Assembly (NCBI GenBank): GCA_947177485.1
Contig: CAMWUR010000011.1
Location: 1 to 47,283, forward strand
Length of the DNA: 47,283 nucleotides
Direction of reading: 5' to 3'
DNA from: an uncultured Helicobacter sp.
Lineage (GTDB): Bacteria > Campylobacterota > Campylobacteria > Campylobacterales > Helicobacteraceae
The notes under the pieces are model-generated. The model did no database searches and was not told where the DNA came from. It worked only from the letters and a program-made list of their open reading frames with translations. The translations under genes and the position numbers were made by a program. Positions 1-8,324 of the stretch are shown here, piece by piece; the stretch's first letter is position 1; each line of letters opens with the position of its first letter.

Positions 1-149
<149 letters not shown>

Positions 150-320
150 TCTAAACGCGAGACAAACTTTACATAAGATTCCTCTTGATTGTATTGCGCG
201 CATGCCTCAAATGTGCGCAATGACAAAAGAATATCATACAAAGCTTCTTTTTCAATCCACACTTAAAAGAATCCCCAAAAGATTCTCCAAAACCACATCT
301 TCATTTCAAAGGAAAATAGC

Positions 321-1193
321 ATGAGTAATGTTATTATTTTTGGTGCAGGCTTGTATGGGCATAAATATGCGCTCGATTGCTTGCAAAAGGGCGACAACAT
401 TCTCTATTTTGTTGATAATGATTCTGCCAAACATGGCACAGCTTGTACATTAGAGCCTGCGGGGGGGGGGGCAGAGATGAGTTTTAATATCCTGCACCCA
501 AATGCTTTATTAAAAACCGAGTTTGACAAAGTCGTTGTCGCAACGCACACGGGGTTTAATGAAGTTGTCGCGCAGCTTTTGGAGCAGGGAATCGCACCGC
601 ATAAAATCGATAGGAGCTATACCGAACACAATGTCTGGGCGCGCAAAGTCTTTTTGCAAAATTTTGCAACGCTCGCCAAAGAACGCAATCTTGAAGGCAA
701 TTGTGCCGAAGTCGGCGTTTATCGTGGCGATTTTGCGCGGCATATCAACGCGAGCTTTCCCGAGAAAATACTCTATCTTATGGATACGTTCGAGGGCTTT
801 GCAGCGATAGATTTGCAAAATGAAAACAAAGGGGCGCAAAATATTGGTGCGGGGCATTTTGCAAACACGTCTGTCGAGCTCGTTTTGTCCAAAATGCCGC
901 ATGTCCAACGTTGCGTTGTGCGCAAAGGTTGGTTTCCCGACACCGCGCGCGGGCTCGAAGACGAGAGATTTTGCTTTGTTAGTCTCGACACCGATTTACA
1001 CGACCCAATCCTTGCAGGGCTTGAATTTTTCTACCCGCGTTTGGTCAATGGCGGCGTGATTTTGGTTGATGATTATTTTAGCACAGGCTATGTCGGTGTT
1101 AAGCAGGCTGTGGATTGTTTTGCTGCAAAAATGCGCATTTCTGTTGCGCCTATTGGGGATAATGGCGGCGTGATTCTCATTAAAAGAGGCTAA
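321..1193 (+). CDS. TylF/MycF-like O-methyltransferase with N-terminal Rossmann-like domain (phase ON)
   Basis: A 290-aa protein. Residues 1-90 look like a small nucleotide-binding Rossmann segment (GAGLYG near residue 8). From about residue 105 the sequence matches the TylF/macrocin O-methyltransferase family: AEVGVYRGDFA (SAM-binding loop, about 129-139), DTFEGF (about 155), KGWFPDT, and the acidic SLDTDLHDP and VDDY motifs expected around the metal and substrate site. It probably methylates a sugar hydroxyl during surface glycan assembly. An 11-G tract encodes A47-G48-G49-G50-A51 at the junction of the two domains, and the frame is open as sequenced. Changing the tract by one base would remove the methyltransferase domain. 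The start is ATG 321 with an AAGGA ribosome site about 8 bases upstream. Confidence 0.8.
   Translation: MSNVIIFGAGLYGHKYALDCLQKGDNILYFVDNDSAKHGTACTLEPAGGGAEMSFNILHPNALLKTEFDKVVVATHTGFNEVVAQLLEQGIAPHKIDRSYTEHNVWARKVFLQNFATLAKERNLEGNCAEVGVYRGDFARHINASFPEKILYLMDTFEGFAAIDLQNENKGAQNIGAGHFANTSVELVLSKMPHVQRCVVRKGWFPDTARGLEDERFCFVSLDTDLHDPILAGLEFFYPRLVNGGVILVDDYFSTGYVGVKQAVDCFAAKMRISVAPIGDNGGVILIKRG
461..471 (+). repeat. G11 contingency tract inside the TylF-like gene
   Basis: Eleven consecutive G residues inside codons 47-51. With 11 the gene is open (ON). With 10 or 12 the frame shifts before the methyltransferase domain. Such tracts are the classic slipped-strand phase-variation substrate in Helicobacter and Campylobacter. 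Confidence 0.9.
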
Positions 1194-1259
1194 ATTGAAT
1201 TTTAATATGAACACATGTTTTCTCATATTAATGTGTGATAATTATAGGAGAGGTGCGAT

Positions 1260-1688
1260 ATGTCAGGTAAAATGATTATCGGTTATACAAGTGGTGTCTA
1301 TGACTTATTCCATATCGGGCATTTAAATCTACTGAAAAATGCAAAAGGACTTTGCGATAAGCTCATTGTTGGCGTTACTGTTGACGAACTTGTTTCATAT
1401 AAGAATAAAGTTGCGGTGATTCCTTTTAGCGAACGCATCGAAATTGTGCGCAATATTAAATATGTCGATGCAGCGATTGCTCAAGAAGATATCGATAAAT
1501 ACAAAATGTGGGAAAAGCTACGTTTTGACATGCTCTTTGTTGGCGATGATTGGTATAACTCACCAAGTTGGAATGCAATGGAATCTAAATTTCGGGCTGT
1601 GGGTGTGCGTGTAGTGTATTTCCCCTACACAAAGGGGACAAGCTCAACTTTGCTAAACGAAACCTTGACAAAATTGAGAAACGTATAA
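1260..1688 (+). CDS. TagD-like cytidylyltransferase (glycerol-3-phosphate cytidylyltransferase family)
   Basis: A 142-aa protein covering one complete HxGH nucleotidyltransferase domain. HIGH is at residues 18-21 after a YTSGVYDLF strand, and the C-terminal signature GTSSTLL corresponds to the family's nucleotide-binding loop. The length is close to TagD, which makes CDP-glycerol from CTP and glycerol 3-phosphate. Here the acceptor could be glycerol phosphate, another polyol phosphate or a phosphonate, and sequence alone does not decide. It lies in the glycan locus with a LicD-like transferase downstream, the type of enzyme that uses CDP-linked donors. ATG 1260 follows an AGGAG site. A short TATAAT-like GATAAT lies at 1237-1242, so a local promoter is possible. 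Confidence 0.8.
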   Translation: MSGKMIIGYTSGVYDLFHIGHLNLLKNAKGLCDKLIVGVTVDELVSYKNKVAVIPFSERIEIVRNIKYVDAAIAQEDIDKYKMWEKLRFDMLFVGDDWYNSPSWNAMESKFRAVGVRVVYFPYTKGTSSTLLNETLTKLRNV

Positions 1689-1697
1689 AGGATATTT

Positions 1698-3065
1698 ATG
1701 GACTTACAACATTTTTTTGGAATCCAAAATACATTCTATCGTTTTCCTGATGATAGATTTGATGATTTATCGCAAGCTATTACACGTTATGGATTTAGTG
1801 ATTATAGCAAATATGGCATCACAAGCTTTTTTACTTTTCGCTATCCTGTCTTGCAATATACAATGTTTAATGGCTTCTTTCGCAAGAGTGATTGGATAGA
1901 ATCCATAGACGATGTTTTGACTTTTAGCAAACGCAATCTATCATTACAAAAAGCTATTGATATAGCAGAGTATCTCTTGCTCGAATCGCTCGATTCTAAG
2001 GTAGGCAATGCAGCGCGCATAGGAATATTGCTAAGTGGGGGCATCGATAGCTCTTTGCTTGTTGCGATGTGCAAAAGAATCTTTCCACAACGAGAGATTT
2101 ATACATATAGCATGGGATTTTATGGCGATGATGAATTTGCATATTCTGATGAAGTTGCAAAGCTTTTTTCTGATAGACATTATAAACAGATTCTGCATGC
2201 CGATGATTATTTTGGAGAATCGTCCTTGCTCCCTTCGCTCATTAAACAAAAAGCTGCTCCGCTGCACCCAAATGAACTTCCTTTGGCAATCGCTGAATCA
2301 AAAGCGCGCCTTGATTGTTGCGATGTTGTACTTTGCGGTGAAGGGGCTGATGATTTATTTGGTGGGTATTCACATAATCTTGCAATGTATCTAGCTTATC
2401 AGGGCGATAAACGGCAGTTTTTTAGAACGATTATGCAAGAATATCGTTATTTTTCTACCGAAAAATTCCGCTCGCTCGTCCATGAACGTTATTTAGTCGA
2501 TGATTGCGAGATGATTGCGCCGCTTTTTGATGCAGAGAAACTGCCAGATAAAATACAAGATGTGATGTTGTATTTTATCCAAACATTACACACACGAGGG
2601 CTGATTGAGCGAGGAATGAATGCGTTGCGTTATAATGGATTTAAAGAAGGGTTTGTCTTTTTGGATTCTGCCTTGCTTTCATTTGTCAATTCTTTGCCAT
2701 TTGAACTCAAGCTCCAAATTTCACATCATGAAAATATTCCTAATCCTATCTCAATCGATAATTACAAATCATTGAGCGATACGCATTGTATATCGAAATT
2801 CTTGCTCAAAGAGATTGCTAAATCCTATCTCCCAGAATCGATTATCTATCGTGCTAAAAAGGGTTTTCCTGTTCCTTTTGCATTGTGGGACAAAGAATCT
2901 CCTATTTCTCCCCAACTCAATGCGCATATTTTTAAAGATAATGATTTGAGCGCATTCAATGCATGGGAAAAATTCATGGTCTATAATCTTAATGTGTTCG
3001 TGAATATCTTTGATGTCTATCGCGTGCGGGGGGGGGGCCGAATTATTTCATTAGACATCCCATAA
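1698..3065 (+). CDS. Asparagine synthase-like PP-loop ATPase without glutaminase domain; phase-variable C-terminus
   Basis: A 455-aa protein with the AsnB C-terminal synthetase domain: PP-loop SGGIDSS at 113-119 and CGEGADDLFGGY around residue 214. The N-terminal 100 residues do not start with the catalytic Cys2 of a class II glutaminase, so ammonia would come from elsewhere, or the enzyme may adenylate a sugar or peptide carboxylate for another amine. A G10 tract at codons 444-448 lies near the 3' end. As sequenced, the protein ends seven residues after the tract, at TAA 3063-3065. With 11 G the frame would continue 47 residues, mostly hydrophobic, to a TGA that overlaps the next gene's ATG. 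Function in glycan amidation is inferred from context. Confidence 0.75.
   Translation: MDLQHFFGIQNTFYRFPDDRFDDLSQAITRYGFSDYSKYGITSFFTFRYPVLQYTMFNGFFRKSDWIESIDDVLTFSKRNLSLQKAIDIAEYLLLESLDSKVGNAARIGILLSGGIDSSLLVAMCKRIFPQREIYTYSMGFYGDDEFAYSDEVAKLFSDRHYKQILHADDYFGESSLLPSLIKQKAAPLHPNELPLAIAESKARLDCCDVVLCGEGADDLFGGYSHNLAMYLAYQGDKRQFFRTIMQEYRYFSTEKFRSLVHERYLVDDCEMIAPLFDAEKLPDKIQDVMLYFIQTLHTRGLIERGMNALRYNGFKEGFVFLDSALLSFVNSLPFELKLQISHHENIPNPISIDNYKSLSDTHCISKFLLKEIAKSYLPESIIYRAKKGFPVPFALWDKESPISPQLNAHIFKDNDLSAFNAWEKFMVYNLNVFVNIFDVYRVRGGGRIISLDIP
3028..3037 (+). repeat. G10 contingency tract near 3' end of the asparagine synthase-like gene
   Basis: Ten G residues. The three possible frames give three C-termini: a seven-residue tail (10 G, present state), a 47-residue hydrophobic tail ending at 3179-3181 (11 G), or a stop within a few codons (9 G). 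Confidence 0.88.
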
Positions 3066-3177
3066 TCTCCGCCTTAGCCTCTTTTTCTTTTTCCATTTTC
3101 TTGACAATCCTCATATTACAGATTTTAGCTCTAGCTAAAATCATCACTCTATTACAATCACAATCAAAGGAACAACA

Positions 3178-4190
3178 ATGATGCAAAAAACATTAGAAAA
3201 AATACGTGATTCATATCAGAGTAATAAAAAATATTTGGTAATAAAAACATTGATTCAGCTGTTACCACAATCAAAGCTAAAAGAGAGACTATTAAAGGCT
3301 CATTCTTACTTACTTCGGAATATCGTTGTGATTACGGGGCAAAATTGTAGCCTAAAGTGCAAGAATTGCGCGAATTTTTCGCCCTATCTTGCCAAGACAA
3401 TTCCTTTTTACCCTCATGAAGAAATCTGCCAAGACTTGCAGGCGATTACAGATGAATGTCAAATTTTGCGTTTGCAGCTCCAAGGTGGTGAGTTTTTTCT
3501 CCACCCAAATGCTTTGCAGATTTTAGAATATATCGCCAACAATCCGCGCATTCATCAAGTTACGATTGCAACAAATGCAACGATGATTCCCAAAGATTCT
3601 TTGCTTGCTATCATCAAACAAAGCGGTAAAATTTCTGTACGACTTTCGGATTATGGAGCGGTTAACCATAAAAGCGCGCAGAGATTAGAAGCAGTTCTTG
3701 CTGCACATGCGATTCCTTATTTCACACATCATTATGTCCATAGCGATAGCCAATGGAGAGATTGTGGGGGTAAAGATGTGGAACGTTTGGGAGATGATGT
3801 TGTTCAAAAGATTTTTGATGCATGTCTTTTTGGTCGTAATTGTCTGACAATGGAAAATGGTTTGATTTCGCGATGTTCTAGGGGTGTTGTAGCACATATT
3901 GCACAAGGTTTTAGTATGGGCGCTTACGATGGAATCCTTGTGCGCCCTCATGCTAAAAGAGCGTTTGCGACTATCGCACAAACGCATCAAATGAGCGCGG
4001 GGGGGGGGCAGATAATCAAACTTATCTACCAACTTTTGATTTTTTGACATTAAAAAATTTTTTAGATAATCCTAGCCCAATGGAGGCTTGTTATTATTGT
4101 TATGGCACAAGTGGCAAGCCCATACCTCCGGGTGTGCAATTGACACTTGAAGAATTAAAATCTATCTCTAAAACGCATGCTCAAGACTAA
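3178..4190 (+). pseudogene. Radical SAM protein, frame-shifted OFF by a G10 tract (reversible)
   Basis: As sequenced the ORF is 3178-4047 (289 aa). It has a radical-SAM cluster CX3CX2C at C57, C61 and C64, and a GGE motif (QGGEFF) typical of SAM binding. The last 13 residues after the G10 tract (3999-4008) look spurious. In the frame reached by adding one G, translation continues from about 4011 to TAA 4188-4190, giving 337 aa and adding a segment with ACYYCYGTSGK. Its cysteines resemble an auxiliary SPASM/Twitch cluster ligand set, together with CLFGRNC and RCSRG before the tract. The present sequence therefore encodes an incomplete enzyme, and an 11-G variant would restore it. The substrate is unknown; it is probably a sugar or a small precursor in the glycan pathway. 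ATG 3178 overlaps the stop of the upstream gene only in that gene's 11-G frame. Confidence 0.8.
3999..4008 (+). repeat. G10 contingency tract in the radical SAM gene (OFF)
   Basis: Ten G residues after ATGAGCGC. The frame before the tract and the coding frame after it differ by one base; 11 G joins them. The state in this sequence is OFF. Confidence 0.9.
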
Positions 4191-4201
4191 AAGGAGTTAA
4201 C

Positions 4202-5533
4202 ATGTCATTCACCACCACAACGACCGTATCATTTGCTGACAATGCCACAGCGCAACAACTCTATGCAGCAGGAAAATATCAAGAAGCACTTGCCGAATAT
4301 CATAGACTTGTTGTGAGCAATCCTGTTGCAGCAAACTATCTTGGTTTGGCGCAAACCTACACAAAGCTCAACCACACAATCCATGCGATTGAGGCGCTCA
4401 ACGATGGCATTGCGCGCAATCCTCAAAGCATTGAACTCCAACTCATGCTTGCACAAACCTATCTTGGAATGCACAATGCAAATGCTGCAAAGAATATTGT
4501 CGAGCCACTCTATCCAAACCATCAAGACAATTTAACTCTTGTTGCACTCTATATGAATGTTTTGATTGCACTTGGTGATTATCAAAAGGGGCTAGAACTT
4601 GTTCCGTTTTTGAACGAAAACGCGAGCAACCATGCAGGAATCTTGAACAATATCGGACTCATCTATATCGAAATGGGAGATATGCACAATGCGATTACAC
4701 ATTTTCGCAAAGGTTTTAGAACGATTATCGCAAATCCATTGTCTAAGGCAGCGCCAAAGGCGCAAGAGTTTATGGACCAAGGGAGCGCAAAGGCTGGGCT
4801 GCTTGCTATCAAGAAAACACTTGATGAAATTGGTGTGCCTTTTTTATTAGCTGGAGGTACAATTCTTGGAATCTATCGTGATGGTGATATTTTACCGCAT
4901 GATAAAGACGTTGACTTAGGGATTCCGTGGGGAGTTCCACGAGCCGAGCTCATTCATACGCTCCGCCACTATAACTTTGTTTGTAACTATACCGAAGAGG
5001 ACATTGTGGGAGAAAAAGGGCAATGGAACATTAGCGTTGTACATGTGCCCACCGGCACAACGATTGATTTTTTCTTCTGCAAGGTTGAAGGCAATAGGCT
5101 CATTATAGGGCTTGACAAAAACGGCAAAGTATTGCAAAACCATTTTACAAACACAGGACGTTGTCAAATCGAATATGCAGGCGAAACATTCTGGACATTT
5201 GGTCATCTTGACAAACATTTTGAAGAATTTTATGGCAAAGATTGGCGCGTTCCACAGGCGAATTACAATACCCTTATTATGTCAGGTTCTGTCTATGACC
5301 CCGATGGTGTTGGAATCGCGTTGTGCTATAACCATTGTCTTGGAGCACTTTGCGAGGCGTATTATAAAAAGGGACATGGGTATGCGATGCAACTTCTAAG
5401 TGTGCATGATGACCCGCTTTTGCAGAAACTTAAAGATTATTTGGAGAAGAACATTAAAGAGGAATGGTATCCGCCCATTCCCTTGCGCAAAAAGCGCACG
5501 AACAATCAAGATTTGTTTGGAATCAAGGATTAA
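4202..5533 (+). CDS. TPR-LicD fusion: putative CDP/CMP-linked group transferase
   Basis: A 443-aa protein. Residues 15-175 form about four TPR-like helical repeats (for example QLYAAGKYQEALAEYHRL and NNIGLIYIEMGDMHNAI). From residue 197 it matches the LicD/fukutin nucleotidyltransferase-like fold: LLAGGTILGIYRDGDILPH at 215-233 and the acidic DKDVDLGI at 234-241, where the DxD residues bind metal. LicD proteins move phosphocholine, and fukutins move ribitol phosphate, from CDP donors to sugars. Beside a TagD-like cytidylyltransferase and a cytidylyltransferase-PEP mutase, this is the best candidate in the window for attaching a CDP- or CMP-activated group, possibly hydroxyethylphosphonate, to a glycan. 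The substrate is inferred. ATG 4202 follows AAAAGGAGTTAAC. No signal peptide is seen, so it is cytoplasmic. Confidence 0.75.
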   Translation: MSFTTTTTVSFADNATAQQLYAAGKYQEALAEYHRLVVSNPVAANYLGLAQTYTKLNHTIHAIEALNDGIARNPQSIELQLMLAQTYLGMHNANAAKNIVEPLYPNHQDNLTLVALYMNVLIALGDYQKGLELVPFLNENASNHAGILNNIGLIYIEMGDMHNAITHFRKGFRTIIANPLSKAAPKAQEFMDQGSAKAGLLAIKKTLDEIGVPFLLAGGTILGIYRDGDILPHDKDVDLGIPWGVPRAELIHTLRHYNFVCNYTEEDIVGEKGQWNISVVHVPTGTTIDFFFCKVEGNRLIIGLDKNGKVLQNHFTNTGRCQIEYAGETFWTFGHLDKHFEEFYGKDWRVPQANYNTLIMSGSVYDPDGVGIALCYNHCLGALCEAYYKKGHGYAMQLLSVHDDPLLQKLKDYLEKNIKEEWYPPIPLRKKRTNNQDLFGIKD

Positions 5534-5565
5534 ATTCACGGAAAATTAAAAACAAAGGAGACACA

Positions 5566-6624
5566 ATGAATTTTCAAACTTCAAAGCAACATACGGATAA
5601 GGTTTATTGCATGAGTCATTATCTCGCGTTTCGTTATATCGCACGAGAAGATAAGAATTTCTTTCCAAATCTGCGACATCGCGTTTTTCAGCCCGATTGG
5701 CAAGGTGATTTGATTGCTGATGTGGAGCATTTGGACTCCTACATCGCCGATAAGATGAAAAATCTTAATCCGCAAACCACAGGAGTGATGTTGAGTGGAG
5801 GAATTGATTCGGCGATTGTCGCTTCGTATCTCCCAAAAGGTGCAAAGGCTTTTACGCTCAAGTGTATTGCGTCAGAATCCAGCATTGACGAAACGATTCA
5901 AGCGCGAAAATATGCAGAAGCTTATGGATTAGAACACATCATCGTAGAGGTACATTGGGACGAGATTCTAAGACGTATGCCCGATATTTTTCGCTTCGAT
6001 GGCGTCCCGTTCCATTCAATCGAAGTTCTGATTGACATACTCCTAGACAAGGCAAAGAAACTAGGCATTACCACCATGTGTTTGGGAGAAAGCTTTGATT
6101 TAGTCTTTGGCGGAATGGACAGATTGCTTTCTAAAGATTGGGATTTTGACGCATTTGTGGATTTCTATACTTTCTTAGACCCCAAGCTTGTCTTGAAAGA
6201 ATGGGTGGATACACGTGATGTTTTTGAGCCATATCGAATCCAAGAAAACAAGATTGACTTTGTACGATTTGTTGAGGAAATCTTTGCAACAGAATCGAGC
6301 ACATCATATTGGCATATCTTTCAAAAAAACAATATGGGCTATCTCGACCCTTCCCAAAAGGCAAAAATGGCAACCCCGCTTGATTTACAACGCGTGCGCG
6401 GAGGAGAACCTAAATATCTTGTTCGGGAACTCTTTAGAAAAAGATACCCTGATATTCCCATTCCAAACAAGATTCCAATGCCACGAGAAGTTGATTTTTG
6501 GCTCAAAAATTGGGAGGGACCACAGCGACAAGAATTTATCCAAAATTGTCATATTGGACTTAGCGGAGACCAAAAATGGCAGCTCTTTTGTTTGGAAAAA
6601 TTTTTAAATCTTTTTGATTCATAG
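5566..6624 (+). CDS. Second asparagine synthase-like PP-loop ATPase
   Basis: A 352-aa protein from ATG 5566, which has a strong AAAGGAG site; an earlier in-frame ATG at 5464 lies inside the preceding gene. The PP-loop is LSGGIDSAIVA around residue 79, and a CLGESFDLVFGGMD segment corresponds to the second synthetase signature. Like the AsnB-like protein encoded at 1698 it lacks the N-terminal glutaminase domain, although the two are only distantly alike. It probably forms an acyl-adenylate and an amide on a sugar or precursor. It lies between the TPR-LicD and C-methyltransferase genes in the same direction with short gaps, consistent with one transcript. Confidence 0.75.
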   Translation: MNFQTSKQHTDKVYCMSHYLAFRYIAREDKNFFPNLRHRVFQPDWQGDLIADVEHLDSYIADKMKNLNPQTTGVMLSGGIDSAIVASYLPKGAKAFTLKCIASESSIDETIQARKYAEAYGLEHIIVEVHWDEILRRMPDIFRFDGVPFHSIEVLIDILLDKAKKLGITTMCLGESFDLVFGGMDRLLSKDWDFDAFVDFYTFLDPKLVLKEWVDTRDVFEPYRIQENKIDFVRFVEEIFATESSTSYWHIFQKNNMGYLDPSQKAKMATPLDLQRVRGGEPKYLVRELFRKRYPDIPIPNKIPMPREVDFWLKNWEGPQRQEFIQNCHIGLSGDQKWQLFCLEKFLNLFDS

Positions 6625-6650
6625 AATCCAATTATAGAAAAGGAAAACAA

Positions 6651-7817
6651 ATGAGTCATTCAATCGCTCATCATCATTACTGCTCCATTTGCAGCTCATC
6701 TCGTCTCAAGCTCGTACTAACGCTCGAAAACATTGCCGCAAGCGCCAACGCAGTTTACCATGATAGAGATGAAGCAAAGCGCGCGCCAAGGGGTCATTTG
6801 AATCTTATCCAATGCCAAGAATGCGGGTTTATGGAGAATATTGCCTTTGACTTTCGCCTTGTTGCATATCAAGATTATGCGTTTAGTCTCAATCATTCGC
6901 CATTGTTTCAAAAACATCTCGATTTCCTTGTCTCACATCTGCAAAACAATTATCAGATTCGCAATGCAAAGATTCTTGAAATCGGTTGTGGCGATGCGCA
7001 TGCGCTCTATACAATCGCTAAAGCGACAGATTCCAAAGGAATCGGCTATGAACCAAGTTTTGCAAAACGTAATTTAAGTTTGCCAGATGATTTCGGCGAT
7101 TATGTCGCTATTTTTAGTGAATATTATAGTGAATTTGCGTTACATAAAGATGTTGACTTAGTTTTGTGCCGATTTGTTCTTGAGCACATTCCAAATCCTC
7201 TAAGCTTTTTGCAATCTATCAACCGCACATTACGCAAGGGAGAAAAGAATCCCCTTGTTGTTTTTGAAGTGCCTTATATCGAAAATTCCTTATCACGTGA
7301 GAGATTCTATCAGTTCATCTATGAGCATTGCAATTACTTTTCGCCAAAATCTTTAGTCAAACTCTTCGAACGTTCAGGCTTTGAAGTGCTCGAAACATTG
7401 CGATGTTTTGAAAAGGGTGCATTTCAGCTCATCTGTGCGCGTCTTAAAAGTATCGATTCAAAATCGTATCCTTGCACAGAGACATCATTATTTAGAAAAA
7501 ATAGCGATAACTCACAACAATGGAAAGAATGGCAACAAAAGATTGCAGCTTTGAATGCGGTTGGAATATGGACAGCGGGAAATCCCGCTGTCGTTTTTTA
7601 TTATCTCTTAGAACAACCTAAGCAGATTCGATGTTTTATTGATATGAATCCCGAAAAACAAGGGAATTTTATGGCAGTCTCGGGCTTGCCGATTCTAAGC
7701 CCCGAGCAGGCGATTGAGCAAGGAATCACGGCTGTGATTGTGGGCAATGCGACTTATGATTTGGAAGTTTTGAAGATGATTAAAGAGAATGGGTATCCGT
7801 TTGAGGTGATTGTGTGA
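6651..7817 (+). CDS. Class I SAM C-methyltransferase with zinc-binding N-terminus
   Basis: A 388-aa protein with the three-part layout of sugar C-methyltransferases (NovU/TylCIII type). An N-terminal zinc-finger-like region has CSIC at 11-14 and a later CQECGF. A central Rossmann methyltransferase domain carries ILEIGCGDAHAL near residue 105. A C-terminal Rossmann-like domain contains GIWTAGNPAVVF and a final strand AVIVGNATYDLEV. It probably adds a C-linked methyl group to a nucleotide-linked keto sugar. ATG 6651 follows AAAAGGAAAACAA. It is the last gene before a repeat-rich gap. Confidence 0.8.
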   Translation: MSHSIAHHHYCSICSSSRLKLVLTLENIAASANAVYHDRDEAKRAPRGHLNLIQCQECGFMENIAFDFRLVAYQDYAFSLNHSPLFQKHLDFLVSHLQNNYQIRNAKILEIGCGDAHALYTIAKATDSKGIGYEPSFAKRNLSLPDDFGDYVAIFSEYYSEFALHKDVDLVLCRFVLEHIPNPLSFLQSINRTLRKGEKNPLVVFEVPYIENSLSRERFYQFIYEHCNYFSPKSLVKLFERSGFEVLETLRCFEKGAFQLICARLKSIDSKSYPCTETSLFRKNSDNSQQWKEWQQKIAALNAVGIWTAGNPAVVFYYLLEQPKQIRCFIDMNPEKQGNFMAVSGLPILSPEQAIEQGITAVIVGNATYDLEVLKMIKENGYPFEVIV

Positions 7818-8182
7818 TTTGTGGAAATTATGAGATGCAACGTTAGCGCTCAACATGACATATTTTATAACCCACCCCCTTACCCCCTCCGCAAGGGAGG
7901 GGGAATTATTTTGCAGACGATGAAAATGGAGGTGCGACTTTAGTCGCACTTTGGTTGGTATACGATTTTGATATTTTTTGTGCGGTTAAAACCGCACCTC
8001 CAAAGATTCTATTTGTCATGTTGAGCGTGAGCGAAACATCTCAATGATTTCAACAACAGTGAGATTCTTCACTCGCTTACGCGAGTTCAGAACGACAAAA
8101 TAGGGGCTCTTACTTATTGATTGCCGTGCTTGCGCGACTCGTTTGCAACAACAGCAGATTTTCATCTTTCAAAATTTTGCGC
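7818..8182. other. Gene-free gap filled with palindromic repeats
   Basis: No credible gene is seen. The gap contains a 29-base segment at 7832-7860 ending CTCAACATGACA, and a G/C hairpin (CCCCCTCC 7883-7890 with GGAGGGGG 7896-7903). It also holds the GGAGGTGCG element at 7928-8001, a segment related to 7832-7860 in opposite orientation at 8014-8041, and a small ACTCGCTTACGCGAGT palindrome near 8071. Similar pieces recur near 18.7 kb, 19.1 kb, 22.9 kb and 47.2 kb. Confidence 0.7.
7928..8001. repeat. GGAGGTGCG palindromic element, copy 1
   Basis: Begins GGAGGTGCGACTTTAGTCGCACT and ends GTGCGGTTAAAACCGCACCTCC. The outer nine bases are perfect inverted repeats (GGAGGTGCG/CGCACCTCC), and each end can also fold into its own small hairpin. 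The sequence resembles copies at 18691-18748, 22897-22955 and 47251 onward, so it is a dispersed, possibly mobile, non-coding element. Confidence 0.8.
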
Positions 8183-8188
8183 TATAAT
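8183..8188 (+). promoter_or_regulatory. Sigma-70-type -10 box upstream of the phosphonate genes
   Basis: A perfect TATAAT lies in GCGCTATAATTAG, 35 bases before the ATG of the short upstream ORF and 137 bases before the PEP mutase gene. No clear -35 is visible, as is common in Helicobacter. Confidence 0.6.
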
Positions 8189-8222
8189 TAGAATCCTAGA
8201 AACTCACAATGAGAGAGACATA

Positions 8223-8282
8223 ATGAAAACACTCACAAACAGCGTTGCCACAGAGGCTGCGGGGGGGGGGGCCGCAGAGTAG
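8223..8282 (+). CDS. Short upstream ORF carrying a G11 tract (possible translational switch)
   Basis: ATG 8223 follows GAGAGAGACATA and, with 11 G, encodes 19 residues (starting MKTLTNSVATEAA) before TAG 8280-8282. The stop position depends on the tract: with 10 G it moves to 8287-8289. With 9 or 12 G the ORF runs to TAA 8333-8335, past the ATG of the PEP mutase gene at 8325. It could be a leader peptide whose frame affects translation of the phosphonate genes, or the stub of a gene lost by recombination at the tract. No family is recognised. Confidence 0.4.
   Translation: MKTLTNSVATEAAGGGAAE
8261..8271 (+). repeat. G11 contingency tract upstream of the PEP mutase gene
   Basis: Eleven G residues between GAGGCTGC and CCGCAGAG, 53 bases before the PEP mutase start. 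The flanks resemble those of the tract at 461-471 (GAGCCTGC ... CAGAG). Confidence 0.9.
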
Positions 8283-8324
8283 GTTTTAGCGCTGCTGCCC
8301 CGCTAGCGCTCGCAAGGAGCGTGC

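Noticed and set aside
1698-3065. Full asparagine synthetase (AsnB)
   Set aside because: No N-terminal catalytic Cys or glutaminase domain; only the synthetase half is present.
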